Shown here piece after piece: positions 47,572-58,195 of a stretch of DNA of 64,000 nucleotides. The notes under the pieces are model-generated. The model was not told where the DNA came from. It did not search any database and was given only the letters and a program-made list of their open reading frames with translations. Each line of letters opens with the position of its first letter. Within the stretch, counting starts at the first letter, position 1. The translations under genes and the position numbers were made by a program. The DNA comes from Labilithrix luteola. Lineage in GTDB: Bacteria; Myxococcota_A; Polyangia; Polyangiales; Polyangiaceae. Location: the NCBI RefSeq assembly GCF_001263205.1, contig NZ_CP012333.1:7846001-7910000 (forward strand). The letters are read 5' to 3'.

Positions 47572-47715
47572 GAGGCGGCGCGTTGCTGAGCTCGCGCGTG
47601 GTCTGCCCGTGAACCTCCCACACGAACGGCAGGCGCGGCGCTACCCAATCGTCACGGTAGAGATTGTTTTCGGCGATATCCGAATCGCCCGTGGTCAACT
47701 ACCCTGCGCGGCCTG

Positions 47716-48294
47716 ATGACCGTGGTGTCGAAAGCAGAGGCGAAGGTAGGAATCATCATGGGCTCCACGTCCGACTGGGAGACCATGTCGAACGCGGCCT
47801 CGACGCTCGAGTCGCTCGGCGTCCCGTTCGAGGTTCAGGTCGTCTCGGCGCATCGCACGCCCGACCTCCTCTTCGATTACGCCTCGAAGGCCGAGGCGCG
47901 CGGGCTCGAGTGCATCATCGCTGGCGCGGGTGGTGCAGCGCATCTCCCCGGCATGTGTGCTTCGAAGACGCTTCTGCCCGTGCTCGGCGTGCCCGTGGAA
48001 TCGAAGGTCCTCCGCGGTGTCGATTCGCTGCTCTCCATCGTACAGATGCCCGCAGGTGTGCCCGTCGCCACCTTCGCGATTGGTCGCGCCGGCGCCGTGA
48101 ACGCCGCGCTCTTCGCCGCCCAGCTCCTCGCTCGCAAAGATCCTGCGGTGCGGGCGGCGCTCGGACGCCATCGCGACGAGCAGACCGCCAAGGTGCTCCG
48201 CCAGCCCGATCCGCGCCTCCCCGCGGCGCCCGAAGTGTCCGCGCCCGGTTCGCTCTCCACGCCGGCTTCGAGCCAGAGGCCGGGAGGCCAGTAA
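47716..48294 (+). CDS. purE: N5-carboxyaminoimidazole ribonucleotide mutase
   Basis: A 192-aa class I PurE. MGSTSDWETM near residue 15, SAHRTPD and GAGGAAHLPGMCA mark the active site. It moves the carboxyl group of N5-CAIR to give CAIR in purine synthesis. The last 30 residues (Pro/Ser-rich) extend beyond the usual length. purK starts one base after the stop, so the two genes form an operon. Confidence 0.95.
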   Translation: MTVVSKAEAKVGIIMGSTSDWETMSNAASTLESLGVPFEVQVVSAHRTPDLLFDYASKAEARGLECIIAGAGGAAHLPGMCASKTLLPVLGVPVESKVLRGVDSLLSIVQMPAGVPVATFAIGRAGAVNAALFAAQLLARKDPAVRAALGRHRDEQTAKVLRQPDPRLPAAPEVSAPGSLSTPASSQRPGGQ

Positions 48295-48295
48295 C

Positions 48296-49390
48296 GTGAC
48301 CATCGGCGTTCTCGGCGGGGGCCAGCTCGGGCGCATGATCGCGCTCGCGGGCTACAAGCTCGGTCAGCGCTTCGTGTTCCTCGATCCCGGTGCGGAGTCC
48401 ACCGCGGGGCAGGTCGGCAATCTTCGCGTCGGCGCGTACGACAACGAGGAGCGCCTCTCGGAGCTCGCGCGCAAGAGCGACGTCGTCACCTACGAGTTCG
48501 AGAACGTTCCGGTCGGATCGGCGCGCTTCCTCAACGAGCTCGTCCCCGTTTTTCCGCCTCCGCGCGCGCTCGAAGTCAGCCAAGACCGCGTGACGGAGAA
48601 GGAGTTCTTCGAGCAGCTCGGCATCCCCACGCCTGGCTTTGCCGCTGTCTCGAGCCGTGAGGAGCTCGAACAGGCCGTCGCTCGGCTCGGGCTGCCTGCG
48701 GTGCTGAAGACGCGCCGCTTCGGTTACGACGGCAAGGGGCAGTGGGTGCTCCGCACCGAGGCCGACGTGGCCGCAGCGTGGGAAGCGCTCGGCGCCGCCT
48801 CGCTCATCATGGAGGCGTTCGTCCCGTTCCAACGTGAGCTGTCGATCTTGTCGGTTCGCTCACGGACCGGCGAAACGCGCTTCTGGCCGCTCGTCGAAAA
48901 CGAGCATCGCGACGGCATCCTTCGCCTCTCGCTTCCCAAGAGCGATGCCTGGACGCCCGAGCTCCAGGCCAGCGCGGAGGCCTTCGCAGGCCGCGTCCTC
49001 GCGGAGCTCGATTACGTCGGCGTGCTCGCGATCGAGCTCTTCTACACGGGCGACAAGCTCATCGTGAATGAGATGGCTCCGCGCGTTCACAACTCGGGGC
49101 ACTGGACGATCGAAGGTGCCGAGACCAGCCAGTTCGAGAATCACGTGCGCGCCATCCTCGGTCAGCCGCTCGGCTCGACGCGCATGGTCGGTTACTCGGG
49201 CATGATCAACGTCATCGGCAAGATGCCTCCGCGCGATGCGGTGCTCGCCGTCGAAGGCGCACATCTCCACGCGTACGGCAAAGACGCTGCGCCAGGCCGC
49301 AAGATCGGTCACGTCACGGTGCGCGCCGACACGCGTCGCGAGCTTTGCGACAAGCTCGAAGCGCTGCTGCCGATCGTCGATCCGACCTGA
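48296..49390 (+). CDS. purK: N5-carboxyaminoimidazole ribonucleotide synthase
   Basis: A 364-aa ATP-grasp enzyme that makes N5-CAIR from AIR, bicarbonate and ATP, handing it to PurE. N-terminal GGGQLGRMIA, VTYEFENVPV, KTRRFGYDGKGQ, LIMEAFVPFQRELS and the metal/nucleotide site NEMAPRVHNSGHWT are all present. Starts with GTG at 48296, two bases after purE. Confidence 0.95.
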   Translation: MTIGVLGGGQLGRMIALAGYKLGQRFVFLDPGAESTAGQVGNLRVGAYDNEERLSELARKSDVVTYEFENVPVGSARFLNELVPVFPPPRALEVSQDRVTEKEFFEQLGIPTPGFAAVSSREELEQAVARLGLPAVLKTRRFGYDGKGQWVLRTEADVAAAWEALGAASLIMEAFVPFQRELSILSVRSRTGETRFWPLVENEHRDGILRLSLPKSDAWTPELQASAEAFAGRVLAELDYVGVLAIELFYTGDKLIVNEMAPRVHNSGHWTIEGAETSQFENHVRAILGQPLGSTRMVGYSGMINVIGKMPPRDAVLAVEGAHLHAYGKDAAPGRKIGHVTVRADTRRELCDKLEALLPIVDPT

Positions 49391-49412
49391 ACGCGCAGTC
49401 GCGGATCGCGAA

Positions 49413-50576
<1,164 letters not shown>

Positions 50577-50585
50577 GAGCCGAGG

Positions 50586-51395
50586 TTATCCGAAGCGAGC
50601 GACGAACGCGCGTTGCATCACTTCCGCGGGCGTCTTGGCCTTTGCGAGCTCACGAGACCGATAGCCGGACGTGAAGCGCCGCACCTCGATGGTGTGATCG
50701 GTGAAGGTGAAACGCGCGCGCCAGTCTTTGATGGCGAGGATCGAATCGCCCTCGTCCGTGCGTTTGATTCGACGATACGGATGAGGTTCTGGGCCCAGGG
50801 CGAGCGCACTCTGCGTGCGGTTACGTAGATCGAACGCGTCGCGAAGGCCCTCGGGATCGGCGGCAACCTGCTCGGAAATCCACGCGAGCTGCGTTTCCGC
50901 GAGCTCCGAGAAGCGAACCTCCCACGTCACGATGGGATCGCTCTTCTTCTCTAGCCAACCCGCGCCGGCCTCGGGAAACGCGTCGGCGTAGGCGAGGTAA
51001 GGCTTCAGATCGAGCACCGGTGTTCCGTCGAGCAAGTCGACGTCGCGCACGTGGAGCGTTCGGCCCTCGATGCGATCGAGCCGCACGGCACTCAGACCGA
51101 TCGGATTCGGCCGGTGAGGGGAGCGCGTCGCGAAAACGCCGCGCTTGCGATCGCTCCTCGGAGGAAGGACCTTCGCGCGAAAGCCGTCGCTCTCGGCGCG
51201 ATCGAACCAGAAGAGGACCCAGATCCGTTCGAAGCCCTCGAGGTCTGCGAGGGCGTGCTCGAACTCGGGGAGGATCTCGATCGTGGCGCCGACGTCTTCG
51301 GCCACGGTCGCTTGACGCGGGGCCTGGATCTTCTCGACGAACGGGCTGCGAACGAACCCGATGGGCCGGACCGTGTATGAGCGAGGATCGGTCAC
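50586..51395 (-). CDS. trmO: tRNA (N6-threonylcarbamoyladenosine(37)-N6)-methyltransferase
   Basis: A 269-aa protein. YTVRPIGFVRSPF at the N-terminus, LEGFERIWVLFWFDRA and ATRSPHRPNPIGLSAVRL are the TrmO/TsaA signature, followed by DVDLLDGTPVLDLKPYL. TrmO methylates t6A37 of certain tRNA-Thr. The C-terminal 110 residues form the extra domain found in long TrmO proteins. It ends ten bases before the GspE-like start, on the same strand. Confidence 0.9.
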   Translation of the reverse strand: MTDPRSYTVRPIGFVRSPFVEKIQAPRQATVAEDVGATIEILPEFEHALADLEGFERIWVLFWFDRAESDGFRAKVLPPRSDRKRGVFATRSPHRPNPIGLSAVRLDRIEGRTLHVRDVDLLDGTPVLDLKPYLAYADAFPEAGAGWLEKKSDPIVTWEVRFSELAETQLAWISEQVAADPEGLRDAFDLRNRTQSALALGPEPHPYRRIKRTDEGDSILAIKDWRARFTFTDHTIEVRRFTSGYRSRELAKAKTPAEVMQRAFVARFG

Positions 51396-51440
51396 GCTTC
51401 GCGCCGTGTCTTATCGGCGGCGCTGTGCACGGTCAAGGCG

Positions 51441-52679
51441 TCAGGGCGCTTGCGTCGCCGGCTTTCGCGGCGTGGTGCCGGACGCAGGCTTCGTGGCCGT
51501 GGGCGAGCCGCCCATGGGCCTGGCCGCGAAGAGACTGCCCGACGTGTCCTGCACGATCGACTCGATCGCTCTTTGCGCGCGAACGCTGTTGCCCGCCTTG
51601 TCGAGCGGCGGCGAGAAGGCGGCGATGGCGTACTTGCCCGGGACGACGGCGAGGATTCCGCCTCCAACGCCGCTCTTGGCTGGCACCCCGACGCGGTACA
51701 CCCACGTGCCCGTAGTTTCGTAGAGACCGCCGGTCATCATCATCGCGAGCACGTGCGAAGCGGTATCCGGCGAGACGATGCGCTGGTGCGTGACCGGATT
51801 GGTACCGCCGTTGGCGAGCGTCGCGCCCATCATCGCGAGGTCACGCGCGGTGACCGAAACCGAACACTCGCGCGTGTAGATGTCGAGCGCTTCGCTAGGG
51901 TCCCCCTTGATGACCTCGTAGCTCTGGAGCAGGTAGGCGATGCCACGGTTGTGCGTGTTCGTGGCGGTCTCCGACTTGTAGACCTCCTCGTCCACGCTCA
52001 GCTGCCGCCCCGCGAAGGCGTCCATCGTCTTCTTGATCCGGTCCCAGCGCTCGGCGCCCGAGCGCGCCGGCACGAGGGCCACCGTCGTGATGGCGCCGGC
52101 GTTGACCAAGGGGTTGCCGGCCGGGTGCTCCTTGTTCATCTGGTTGAGCTCGACCGCGAGCACCGAGTTGAAGGGCTGGCCCGTCGCGTTGACGCCGATC
52201 GCCTTCTCGACGTCCGCTGCGCCCTTGTCTTCGATGAGTCGCGAGAGCGCGAAGACCTTGGAAATCGACTCGATCGCGAAGGGGGCATTCGTGTCACCGG
52301 TTTCCACGACTTCACCGTTCGCGAGGACCACGGCGATGCCGAACAGCTTCGAGTCGACCTTGGCGAGCGCAGGGATGTAGTCGGCGTTCTTGCCTTCCGT
52401 AACGCTCTCGTACTTCGTGCGCGCCGCTTCGAGCATGCGCTGGATCTCCGCCTGCGAGGGCATCGCGACCGAGCCTTGCGCCATCGCCGGCGGGCTCACC
52501 GCGGTGGGCATCGTGGGAGGCGAAATGGTCGTTGGCTGCGCTGCCTGGACGCGCGCGGCCGTCGACTCGCCGATGCCTGGCGTCGTCGGCTCCTGCGCCG
52601 TGTTGTGACACGCCGCCGAGAACGTCGCGGAAGCGATCACGGATGCCAGGGCGAAGCGCGATACGAAACGAGCCTTCAT
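51441..52679 (-). CDS. glsA: Glutaminase A, lipoprotein form
   Basis: A 412-aa beta-lactamase-fold glutaminase converting glutamine to glutamate. The Ser-xx-Lys pair is in IESISKVF, with the downstream NATGQPFNS and KSGVGGGILAVVPGKYAIAAFSP typical of the family. Unusually, the N-terminus is a lipoprotein signal (lipobox SAAC) with a Pro/Ala/Thr-rich spacer, so the enzyme is exported. ATG 52679 has GGGAGG upstream. The last 25 residues are a Pro/Ala/Thr tail. Confidence 0.88.
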   Translation of the reverse strand: MKARFVSRFALASVIASATFSAACHNTAQEPTTPGIGESTAARVQAAQPTTISPPTMPTAVSPPAMAQGSVAMPSQAEIQRMLEAARTKYESVTEGKNADYIPALAKVDSKLFGIAVVLANGEVVETGDTNAPFAIESISKVFALSRLIEDKGAADVEKAIGVNATGQPFNSVLAVELNQMNKEHPAGNPLVNAGAITTVALVPARSGAERWDRIKKTMDAFAGRQLSVDEEVYKSETATNTHNRGIAYLLQSYEVIKGDPSEALDIYTRECSVSVTARDLAMMGATLANGGTNPVTHQRIVSPDTASHVLAMMMTGGLYETTGTWVYRVGVPAKSGVGGGILAVVPGKYAIAAFSPPLDKAGNSVRAQRAIESIVQDTSGSLFAARPMGGSPTATKPASGTTPRKPATQAP

Positions 52680-52756
52680 GATGCCTCCCGATGGTCCCTT
52701 GGCCTTGTTCGTCACGTTCGAGCGCCTCTGCAATGAGGAAACGGATGCGCTCGGTC

Positions 52757-54217
52757 TCAAGGCGCGGCGTCCGCAGCCTCACTCTCGGCCGGCGCGGACT
52801 CGGAGGCCGTGGTCGACGTGGTCGTCGCGACCGGTAATGGCGGGGGAGCTTCCGCGGCTGACATCGTCGCGGTCGGCGGTGCTGGGGATGGCTTGGGCGG
52901 TTCGGGCGCGGGCTTCGACGTCGTCGTGATCGAGTGCAGCGAGGGCAACTCGGCCTCGTCGTCGCTCACGCTCGGAAGCGGTAGGATCTTCGTCACCGAT
53001 CGCGCACGCTCTGCTTCTGCGGCCGGTGAGTCGTCTTCCTCTTGTTGCGGGGCATGCAACGTCGCCGTCGGCGGTGCGGTGAGAGTGACTTCGCTCGTCT
53101 CGTGGACGGTTTCGCCGCTGGTCAGCGTAACTGGCGCGGGCTCGTGGCGCGGTGCCGTGCCCGTCCAATGCGGAAGGTGATCGGTCGCCCACAAGAGAAC
53201 GGTGCTCCCGAGTACGGTACCGACCGTGGCGAGTGACACGGCCGCGAACGTGGTCGTGCGTGATGGCACGGCCATGAGCGGAACCTGCGACGCGCGCTCC
53301 TTGTGCTCGAACCAGGAGTCCTCGAGCGACTCGCCGCGCGGAGCGTTCGACGGCCCGCGCTGCGGAAGCGGAGCTTGTGGCGGCCGCTGTGGCGCCTCGA
53401 CCTTCAAGAGGCCCGCGCGCGCGAACAAGAACGCCACGTTTCGGGCTGACGGATGACCCGAGGGCGCGAAGGGGGCGAGTGCCTCGGCGAACTCGGCCAC
53501 GTCGCGAAACGGTGGTTCGTTTCCGGTCGCGAGTGCCCGTGCCACCGTGCATGCCACCTCGCATGGCAGTGTCGGCGCTCCTTCGGCCTCCTCACTATCG
53601 ACCTGTCCGGTGGCCAGGACTCGGAGCAGGACTCCGAGCGCCACGAGATCCTTCGCCGGGTCTTCGGCCGTCGCCTGCGACGTCTTTCCCGCGCTCATCC
53701 ACTCGACTTTGACGACAGGCTCCCCGCGTTCGCTTCGCGCAAGGTAGACGTTGTCCGGGCGAAGATCGCCGTGCGCCATGTCGAGCGCGTGTGCTTCGGC
53801 AATGGCCTCGCATGCCTCGAGTGTCCAGGCTACGGCCTGCGCCAGCGGAAGCGGCCCACGCGTGCGGATCTCGGTCGCCAGCGACGAGATGGTCGGCTCT
53901 CGAACCGCGAACGGCATACCGTTGGGAAGAAGGCCGACGTCGAAGACGCGCAAGACGTGCTCGCCGTCGAGTCGCTGGCTCACCGTCGCGTCGTGCACGA
54001 AGCGCACTCGCTGCTTCGGATCGGTCAGTCGCGAGGCAACGACGAACGACAGGAGCTTGCCGTCGCCACGGCGCCGCGCGGGGTAGACGACTCCTGTGCT
54101 GGTCCGTGCGGCGCCTGCCTCGAGCTGGTAGCGCTCGTCGAGCACTTCACCGATGTCGGGCACGGCCGCTCCGTACCCGTCCGTGTTGTTCGACTCCGGG
54201 TCGCGGCTCGACGTCAT
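52757..54217 (-). CDS. Membrane-anchored pseudokinase, Ser/Thr kinase family
   Basis: A 486-aa protein with a kinase-like N-domain (DIGEVLDERYQLEAGA) lacking key residues. The ATP-binding lysine strand reads LSFVVASRL, the HRD loop is HGDLRPDN (Asp kept, Lys changed to Arg) and DFG is VEW. A transmembrane helix (about residue 320) leads to a long Pro/Thr/Ser/Glu-rich tail. Such proteins often act as scaffolds or regulators of active kinases. The start is taken at ATG 54217; the frame extends further upstream but overlaps the divergent HupE gene region. Confidence 0.75.
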   Translation of the reverse strand: MTSSRDPESNNTDGYGAAVPDIGEVLDERYQLEAGAARTSTGVVYPARRRGDGKLLSFVVASRLTDPKQRVRFVHDATVSQRLDGEHVLRVFDVGLLPNGMPFAVREPTISSLATEIRTRGPLPLAQAVAWTLEACEAIAEAHALDMAHGDLRPDNVYLARSERGEPVVKVEWMSAGKTSQATAEDPAKDLVALGVLLRVLATGQVDSEEAEGAPTLPCEVACTVARALATGNEPPFRDVAEFAEALAPFAPSGHPSARNVAFLFARAGLLKVEAPQRPPQAPLPQRGPSNAPRGESLEDSWFEHKERASQVPLMAVPSRTTTFAAVSLATVGTVLGSTVLLWATDHLPHWTGTAPRHEPAPVTLTSGETVHETSEVTLTAPPTATLHAPQQEEDDSPAAEAERARSVTKILPLPSVSDDEAELPSLHSITTTSKPAPEPPKPSPAPPTATMSAAEAPPPLPVATTTSTTASESAPAESEAADAAP

Positions 54218-54419
54218 GGTCGTCGCGCAGCAACACGCGTACCGCTCACCGTTTCCTATGGTCGCGCTGTTGGAGGCGTTTGGGCGTGGCGCGTGCGCCG
54301 TCTCACGCTCGACCTGTGGCGGTTTCGATGCGTTCCAGCGTGCGGGCTGCGTTAGCGTCGTCGATGACGTGCGGCGAAAGGACCGAAGCGGCTTCCTCTT
54401 TTCTCGTTCGGGCGCGCGG

Positions 54420-55517
54420 ATGGCGTCAGTGCTCGCCGCCGTCACGTGTCTCGTCGTCGCCCTTTTCTCCTCGCCGGCCTGCGCGCATGCGGTCGGCATT
54501 TCCCGCGGCGAATACGCTGCGCGCGAAGGCGGGCTCTTCGCGAAGCTGGTCTTTGCGCGCGCCGAGATCGCAGCGCTCGTTCCTTCACTCGATGCCAATC
54601 ATGACGGGCACGTGACCGCGCAAGAGGTCCAACTGGCCCGCCCCGACCTCTTGCGGGACTTGCTGGCGCGCATCCTCGTCACGTCGCGTGACGACGCGTG
54701 TGCACCGACGCTGCTCGACTCCGGACTGGTCGAGGAAGACGGCCTCTCGGTGAGCGCGCTGTTCGCTTGCGCCGCGCAAGACGCCCCCATCGCTATCGAC
54801 GTTCGTGCGCTCGGTGCGCTCGCGCCGGGCCATCGTCACGTCGCGCGCATTCTCGGCTCGACGTCGGGCGAAGTGATGCTCTCGAGCGAACAGCCGTCGT
54901 TCATGGTGGAGCCGTTCGCCAAGGAGCCGTCGGCCTCGACGACACCGGCTCCTCCATCCGAGAGCCCACCGCGTGGATCGCTGCTCTTCTTCCGGATGGG
55001 GATCGAGCACATCCTCACCGGCTGGGATCATCTCGTCTTCCTCCTCGGCCTCGTGCTGCTGCGCGCGCGAGCACGCTCGCTCGCCGCCGTGGTGACCGCG
55101 TTCACGGTCGGTCACTCCGTGACGCTCGCCCTCGCGGTCACCGGCCTCGTCGTCCCGAGCGCACGCCTCGTCGAGCCGGCGATTGCGCTGTCGATCGCGT
55201 ATGTCGGCGTCGACAACTTCGTGAGCAAGGATGGAGGCAAGCGTTGGCGCATCACCCTGCCATTCGGGCTCGTTCATGGCTTCGGATTCGCCGGCGCGCT
55301 CCGCGCCCTCGAGCTGCCGCGGACCGAGCTCGCCTCGGCGCTGGTCTCGTTCAATCTGGGCGTCGAAGCTGGTCAGCTCGCGATCTTGCTCTTGCTCGTT
55401 CCTTCGCTCGAGCGTCTTCGCCGTCAGCCGTGGTTCGAGCCGCGCATCCCACGTGCGGTGTCGGCCGCGATCGTGGTTGCAGGCATCGCGTGGTTCGTGG
55501 CGCGCGTGACAGGCTGA
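54420..55517 (+). CDS. HupE/UreJ-like membrane protein
   Basis: A 365-aa protein with a signal peptide (cleaved near SSPACAHA), an extracytoplasmic domain and a six-helix HupE/UreJ-type membrane part. The motif MGIEHILTGWDHLVFLLGLV and later FGLVHGFGFAGAL carry the conserved His/Asp residues thought to bind nickel or another metal. The soluble part contains DANHDGHVTAQEV, like an EF-hand calcium loop. ATG 54420 begins the signal peptide. Confidence 0.82.
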   Translation: MASVLAAVTCLVVALFSSPACAHAVGISRGEYAAREGGLFAKLVFARAEIAALVPSLDANHDGHVTAQEVQLARPDLLRDLLARILVTSRDDACAPTLLDSGLVEEDGLSVSALFACAAQDAPIAIDVRALGALAPGHRHVARILGSTSGEVMLSSEQPSFMVEPFAKEPSASTTPAPPSESPPRGSLLFFRMGIEHILTGWDHLVFLLGLVLLRARARSLAAVVTAFTVGHSVTLALAVTGLVVPSARLVEPAIALSIAYVGVDNFVSKDGGKRWRITLPFGLVHGFGFAGALRALELPRTELASALVSFNLGVEAGQLAILLLLVPSLERLRRQPWFEPRIPRAVSAAIVVAGIAWFVARVTG

Positions 55518-55557
55518 TCGCAGGTCCTTCGTTCAGGGCCAAATCAGGGCGCCACGT

Positions 55558-56301
55558 TCAGGGACAACGACCTTTGCGCATTTCGGTCACGTACCACTGC
55601 GCTCCGCGTTTGAAGCAAACGCTCACTTCGTAGCCGTCTTGAAGGTGATGGAAGCGGAAGTCTTCGAGCTGGCCCTTGGCAGGGGAGGCGTCGAGCTTGC
55701 CCACGCACTCGAAGCCGGTCAGCGTGTGCCCGCGGTTGCTCTCCCATCCGTCGCGGCGCGCCTTGAGCTCGGCGAGCTTGCACGCCGTCCCTTGGTCGAG
55801 TGTTGCAGCGTTCGACGACGTCGCGACTTGCTTCTCGAGCATCGCGACGGTCTGGTCGTTCGTCTTCTGATCTTGGCCGTCCGAGATGAGCGCCCAGGTG
55901 ATGCCGCTCAGTGACGCGACGATGGCAACGATGTTGAGAGCGAGGCCCACCGTGGCGTTCGTCGGCGCCGGTACCTGGAGCGACGCGGCGAGCGATCGCG
56001 AACGAATCGCCTGAACGAGCCCCGCGATCGAAAGTGGCGCACAACACAACACGAAGCTGAGGGCGCCGAACAAGACCGACTGCTTCGCCGTGGCGGTCAT
56101 CCGGGCGGTTGCCGCCATGCTCTGCTGGTACTGCGCGGCGGCCGTCCACTGGGCACGAGCCTGCGCACGAGCCTGCGCACGAGCCTGCGCCTCCTGCTCT
56201 TGTTTCGCGTGCGCCGCGGCGGCCGCAGGCGTCGGCGCTTGGCAGTAAGGGCACGCGATTGCCGAAGGGGCGAGCAGGGCCCCGCACTGTTGGCATTTCA
56301 T
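55558..56301 (-). CDS. Zinc-ribbon membrane protein
   Basis: A 247-aa protein: an N-terminal zinc ribbon (CQQCGALL, then CPYC), an Ala/Gln/Arg-rich stretch encoded by a 12-base tandem repeat, two transmembrane helices (LFGALSFVLCC and IVAIVASLSGITWAL) and a C-terminal extracytoplasmic domain with three cysteines. Function unknown; similar zinc-ribbon proteins are common in myxobacteria. Confidence 0.65.
   Translation of the reverse strand: MKCQQCGALLAPSAIACPYCQAPTPAAAAAHAKQEQEAQARAQARAQARAQWTAAAQYQQSMAATARMTATAKQSVLFGALSFVLCCAPLSIAGLVQAIRSRSLAASLQVPAPTNATVGLALNIVAIVASLSGITWALISDGQDQKTNDQTVAMLEKQVATSSNAATLDQGTACKLAELKARRDGWESNRGHTLTGFECVGKLDASPAKGQLEDFRFHHLQDGYEVSVCFKRGAQWYVTEMRKGRCP
56153..56188. 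repeat. 12-bp tandem repeat, three copies
   Basis: The unit gcacgagcctgc is exactly repeated at 56153-56164, 56165-56176 and 56177-56188. It lies inside the zinc-ribbon protein gene and encodes repeated Ala-Gln-Ala-Arg. Confidence 0.9.
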
Positions 56302-56496
56302 GTCGCCCGATCATCCTACTGCGGCGATCACTTGCACGGACCGTGAATTTCGGGCCTGCCCGCGCGCCTCCGCGCTTCGACATTTCGACACGTCGCGTAG
56401 GGGCGCGGTACGTCTTTTAGGCAATCGTTCGAAATCCAACGCGCGCGCCAGCTGGCCACGTTGACAGCGGCCCGTACGAGGCGTCCTCTCTTGGAC

Positions 56497-57525
56497 ATGC
56501 CGTCTCCTTCTTCGCTCGGGGGGCTCGCCGTCGTCGTATCTTTTGGGCTCGCGTCCTTCGGAAGCGTGCTCGCCCTCGGCTGCGCGGAGAACACGCCGGA
56601 GGCTCGGATGCCCGAGGCGGCGCATGGAGAATCCGAGCTCGAGGAGCCGATTGGCATTTCGACGACCCGCCCCGTGCGAAGTGCGCCACCCGAGTTCGAC
56701 GATGCGGATCCGAGTGCGGTGCGTCTGTTCTTCGACGTCCTCGCGCCGTTCGGCACGTGGAGCGAAGATCCTCGTTTCGGTCTCGTGTGGGCGCCGTCGC
56801 ACGAATCGATCGGTGAGACGTTCGTGCCGTACGCGACGCACGGACGCTGGACCCATCGCGCGCTCGCCGTGGCGATCTCTCCAAGTGAGCCCGACGCCCG
56901 CGTCGACGTGAACGACTACGTATGGGTCAGCGAATTGCCCTGGGGATGGGTCACGTTCCACTACGGTCGATGGACGTACGCCGATCATGGGTGGGCCTGG
57001 ATCCCGGGACGGCGCTACGCCGGTGCGTGGGTCGACTGGCGAAGCCCGACCGGACGAGAGGGGCGCCAGGGGGTCGTTGGCTGGGGCCCCACGCCTCCGT
57101 CGCATCTCTGGCAGGTGATTCCGGGGCCGCGCTCCTCACGGGCTCCAGCCGGAACCGTCGAAGTGCGTGATGCGCAGCTCGCCGCCGTTCCGTTCGCGGC
57201 GTTCGCAACGCCCTATGCGTACGTCCAAGCGCGCGATCTGTTCGCAGCCGATCTCGGGGCGAGGCTTCTCTACGGCAATGCCGCCTTGGCAGTGGCTCAC
57301 ACGACGCAGCCGACGGCGCCTCCGTCCCCTGCGTTCCTTGGCTTCCGCCCCGACGAGGTTCCAGCGGTTCCCGTGATGGACCGCGGTCTCCAGCAGGCGT
57401 GGATGCTCGCAACGCCCGCATCGGCGACGGCGGTTGGCGCGGGGCCGGAGCTTTCGGCTCCGCGGCGTCTCCGAAGCTTCGTGGCGAGCTCGCCTCGTTT
57501 CACCGCCGCCAGCGCGATGCGATGA
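56497..57525 (+). CDS. YXWGXW-type/DUF6600-like lipoprotein
   Basis: A 342-aa lipoprotein (lipobox ALGC). Central Trp-rich strands (FGTWSEDPRFGLVWAPSH, then YVWVSELPWGWVTFHYGRW, then HGWAWIPGRRY) resemble the YXWGXW/DUF6600 beta-sandwich of surface proteins. The C-terminal third is Ala/Pro-rich. ATG 56497 starts a clean signal peptide; the upstream frame start at 56461 is less likely. Function unknown. Confidence 0.7.
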   Translation: MPSPSSLGGLAVVVSFGLASFGSVLALGCAENTPEARMPEAAHGESELEEPIGISTTRPVRSAPPEFDDADPSAVRLFFDVLAPFGTWSEDPRFGLVWAPSHESIGETFVPYATHGRWTHRALAVAISPSEPDARVDVNDYVWVSELPWGWVTFHYGRWTYADHGWAWIPGRRYAGAWVDWRSPTGREGRQGVVGWGPTPPSHLWQVIPGPRSSRAPAGTVEVRDAQLAAVPFAAFATPYAYVQARDLFAADLGARLLYGNAALAVAHTTQPTAPPSPAFLGFRPDEVPAVPVMDRGLQQAWMLATPASATAVGAGPELSAPRRLRSFVASSPRFTAASAMR

Positions 57526-57752
57526 GCGTGGAGTGTCGAGTTCCTCGACACGTGCGGCGTTGACATTCTGACGCGCGAGGTGGCCGGTGGGCCACCGCCT
57601 GTCAGCTTGGCCAACACCGGGAATGCACGGACGGCTCGGATTGTCGGCAAATCATGCATGCGCGTCGCGTGGCACGGACCTCGCAATGAGGTTCGTCGCG
57701 ACCGGGGAATTCCCGGACGGGAGAAGCCACACGAAGCAAAGCAGGTCGAACG

Positions 57753-57995
57753 ATGGAACGGGCAATCTGGCTAGCATGGCGAATCTTCTGGGTAGGGTTG
57801 GGCGCTTCGGGCGTTCTCGTCGCCCAAGCCGTCGCCGCGCCTAGCGAGCCGCCTGTCGACAATCGGGCACCTGTCGTCGTTCCTGCTCCCGAGCGTCCTT
57901 CGCCTGCCGTTCGAGCTCGGCCGCGCGCCGTCAAAGGCGGCGAACCGGAGCTCACGCGCAACGCGACGTTCGAGCGCGATCGCCCTCTCGGCTGA
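57753..57995 (+). CDS. Small secreted protein, hypothetical
   Basis: An 80-aa frame with a signal-like N-terminus (IWLAWRIFWVGLGASGVLVA, then QAVAAP) and a Pro/Arg/Val-rich remainder. No family recognised. The start signal is weak. It sits alone in an otherwise empty 670-base stretch (57526-58195). It may be a genuine small exported protein or a chance frame. Confidence 0.4.
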   Translation: MERAIWLAWRIFWVGLGASGVLVAQAVAAPSEPPVDNRAPVVVPAPERPSPAVRARPRAVKGGEPELTRNATFERDRPLG

Positions 57996-58195
57996 GGCCG
58001 ATCGTTTCACGCGAGATTAAATCGGCGCAAGGAACGGCGCGATCGCGCGCGGGCCAGTCGTATTCGCTGCCACGATCACGCGTGACGCATTGAACCGGAG
58101 TGGACGGAGTCCAGGTAGGTCCAAGAGGACTGGGCGAAGGCCGAGCCGCATTGAAGGATCCTCGAGTCGTCGCGGTCCAACGGTACGCTCACACC

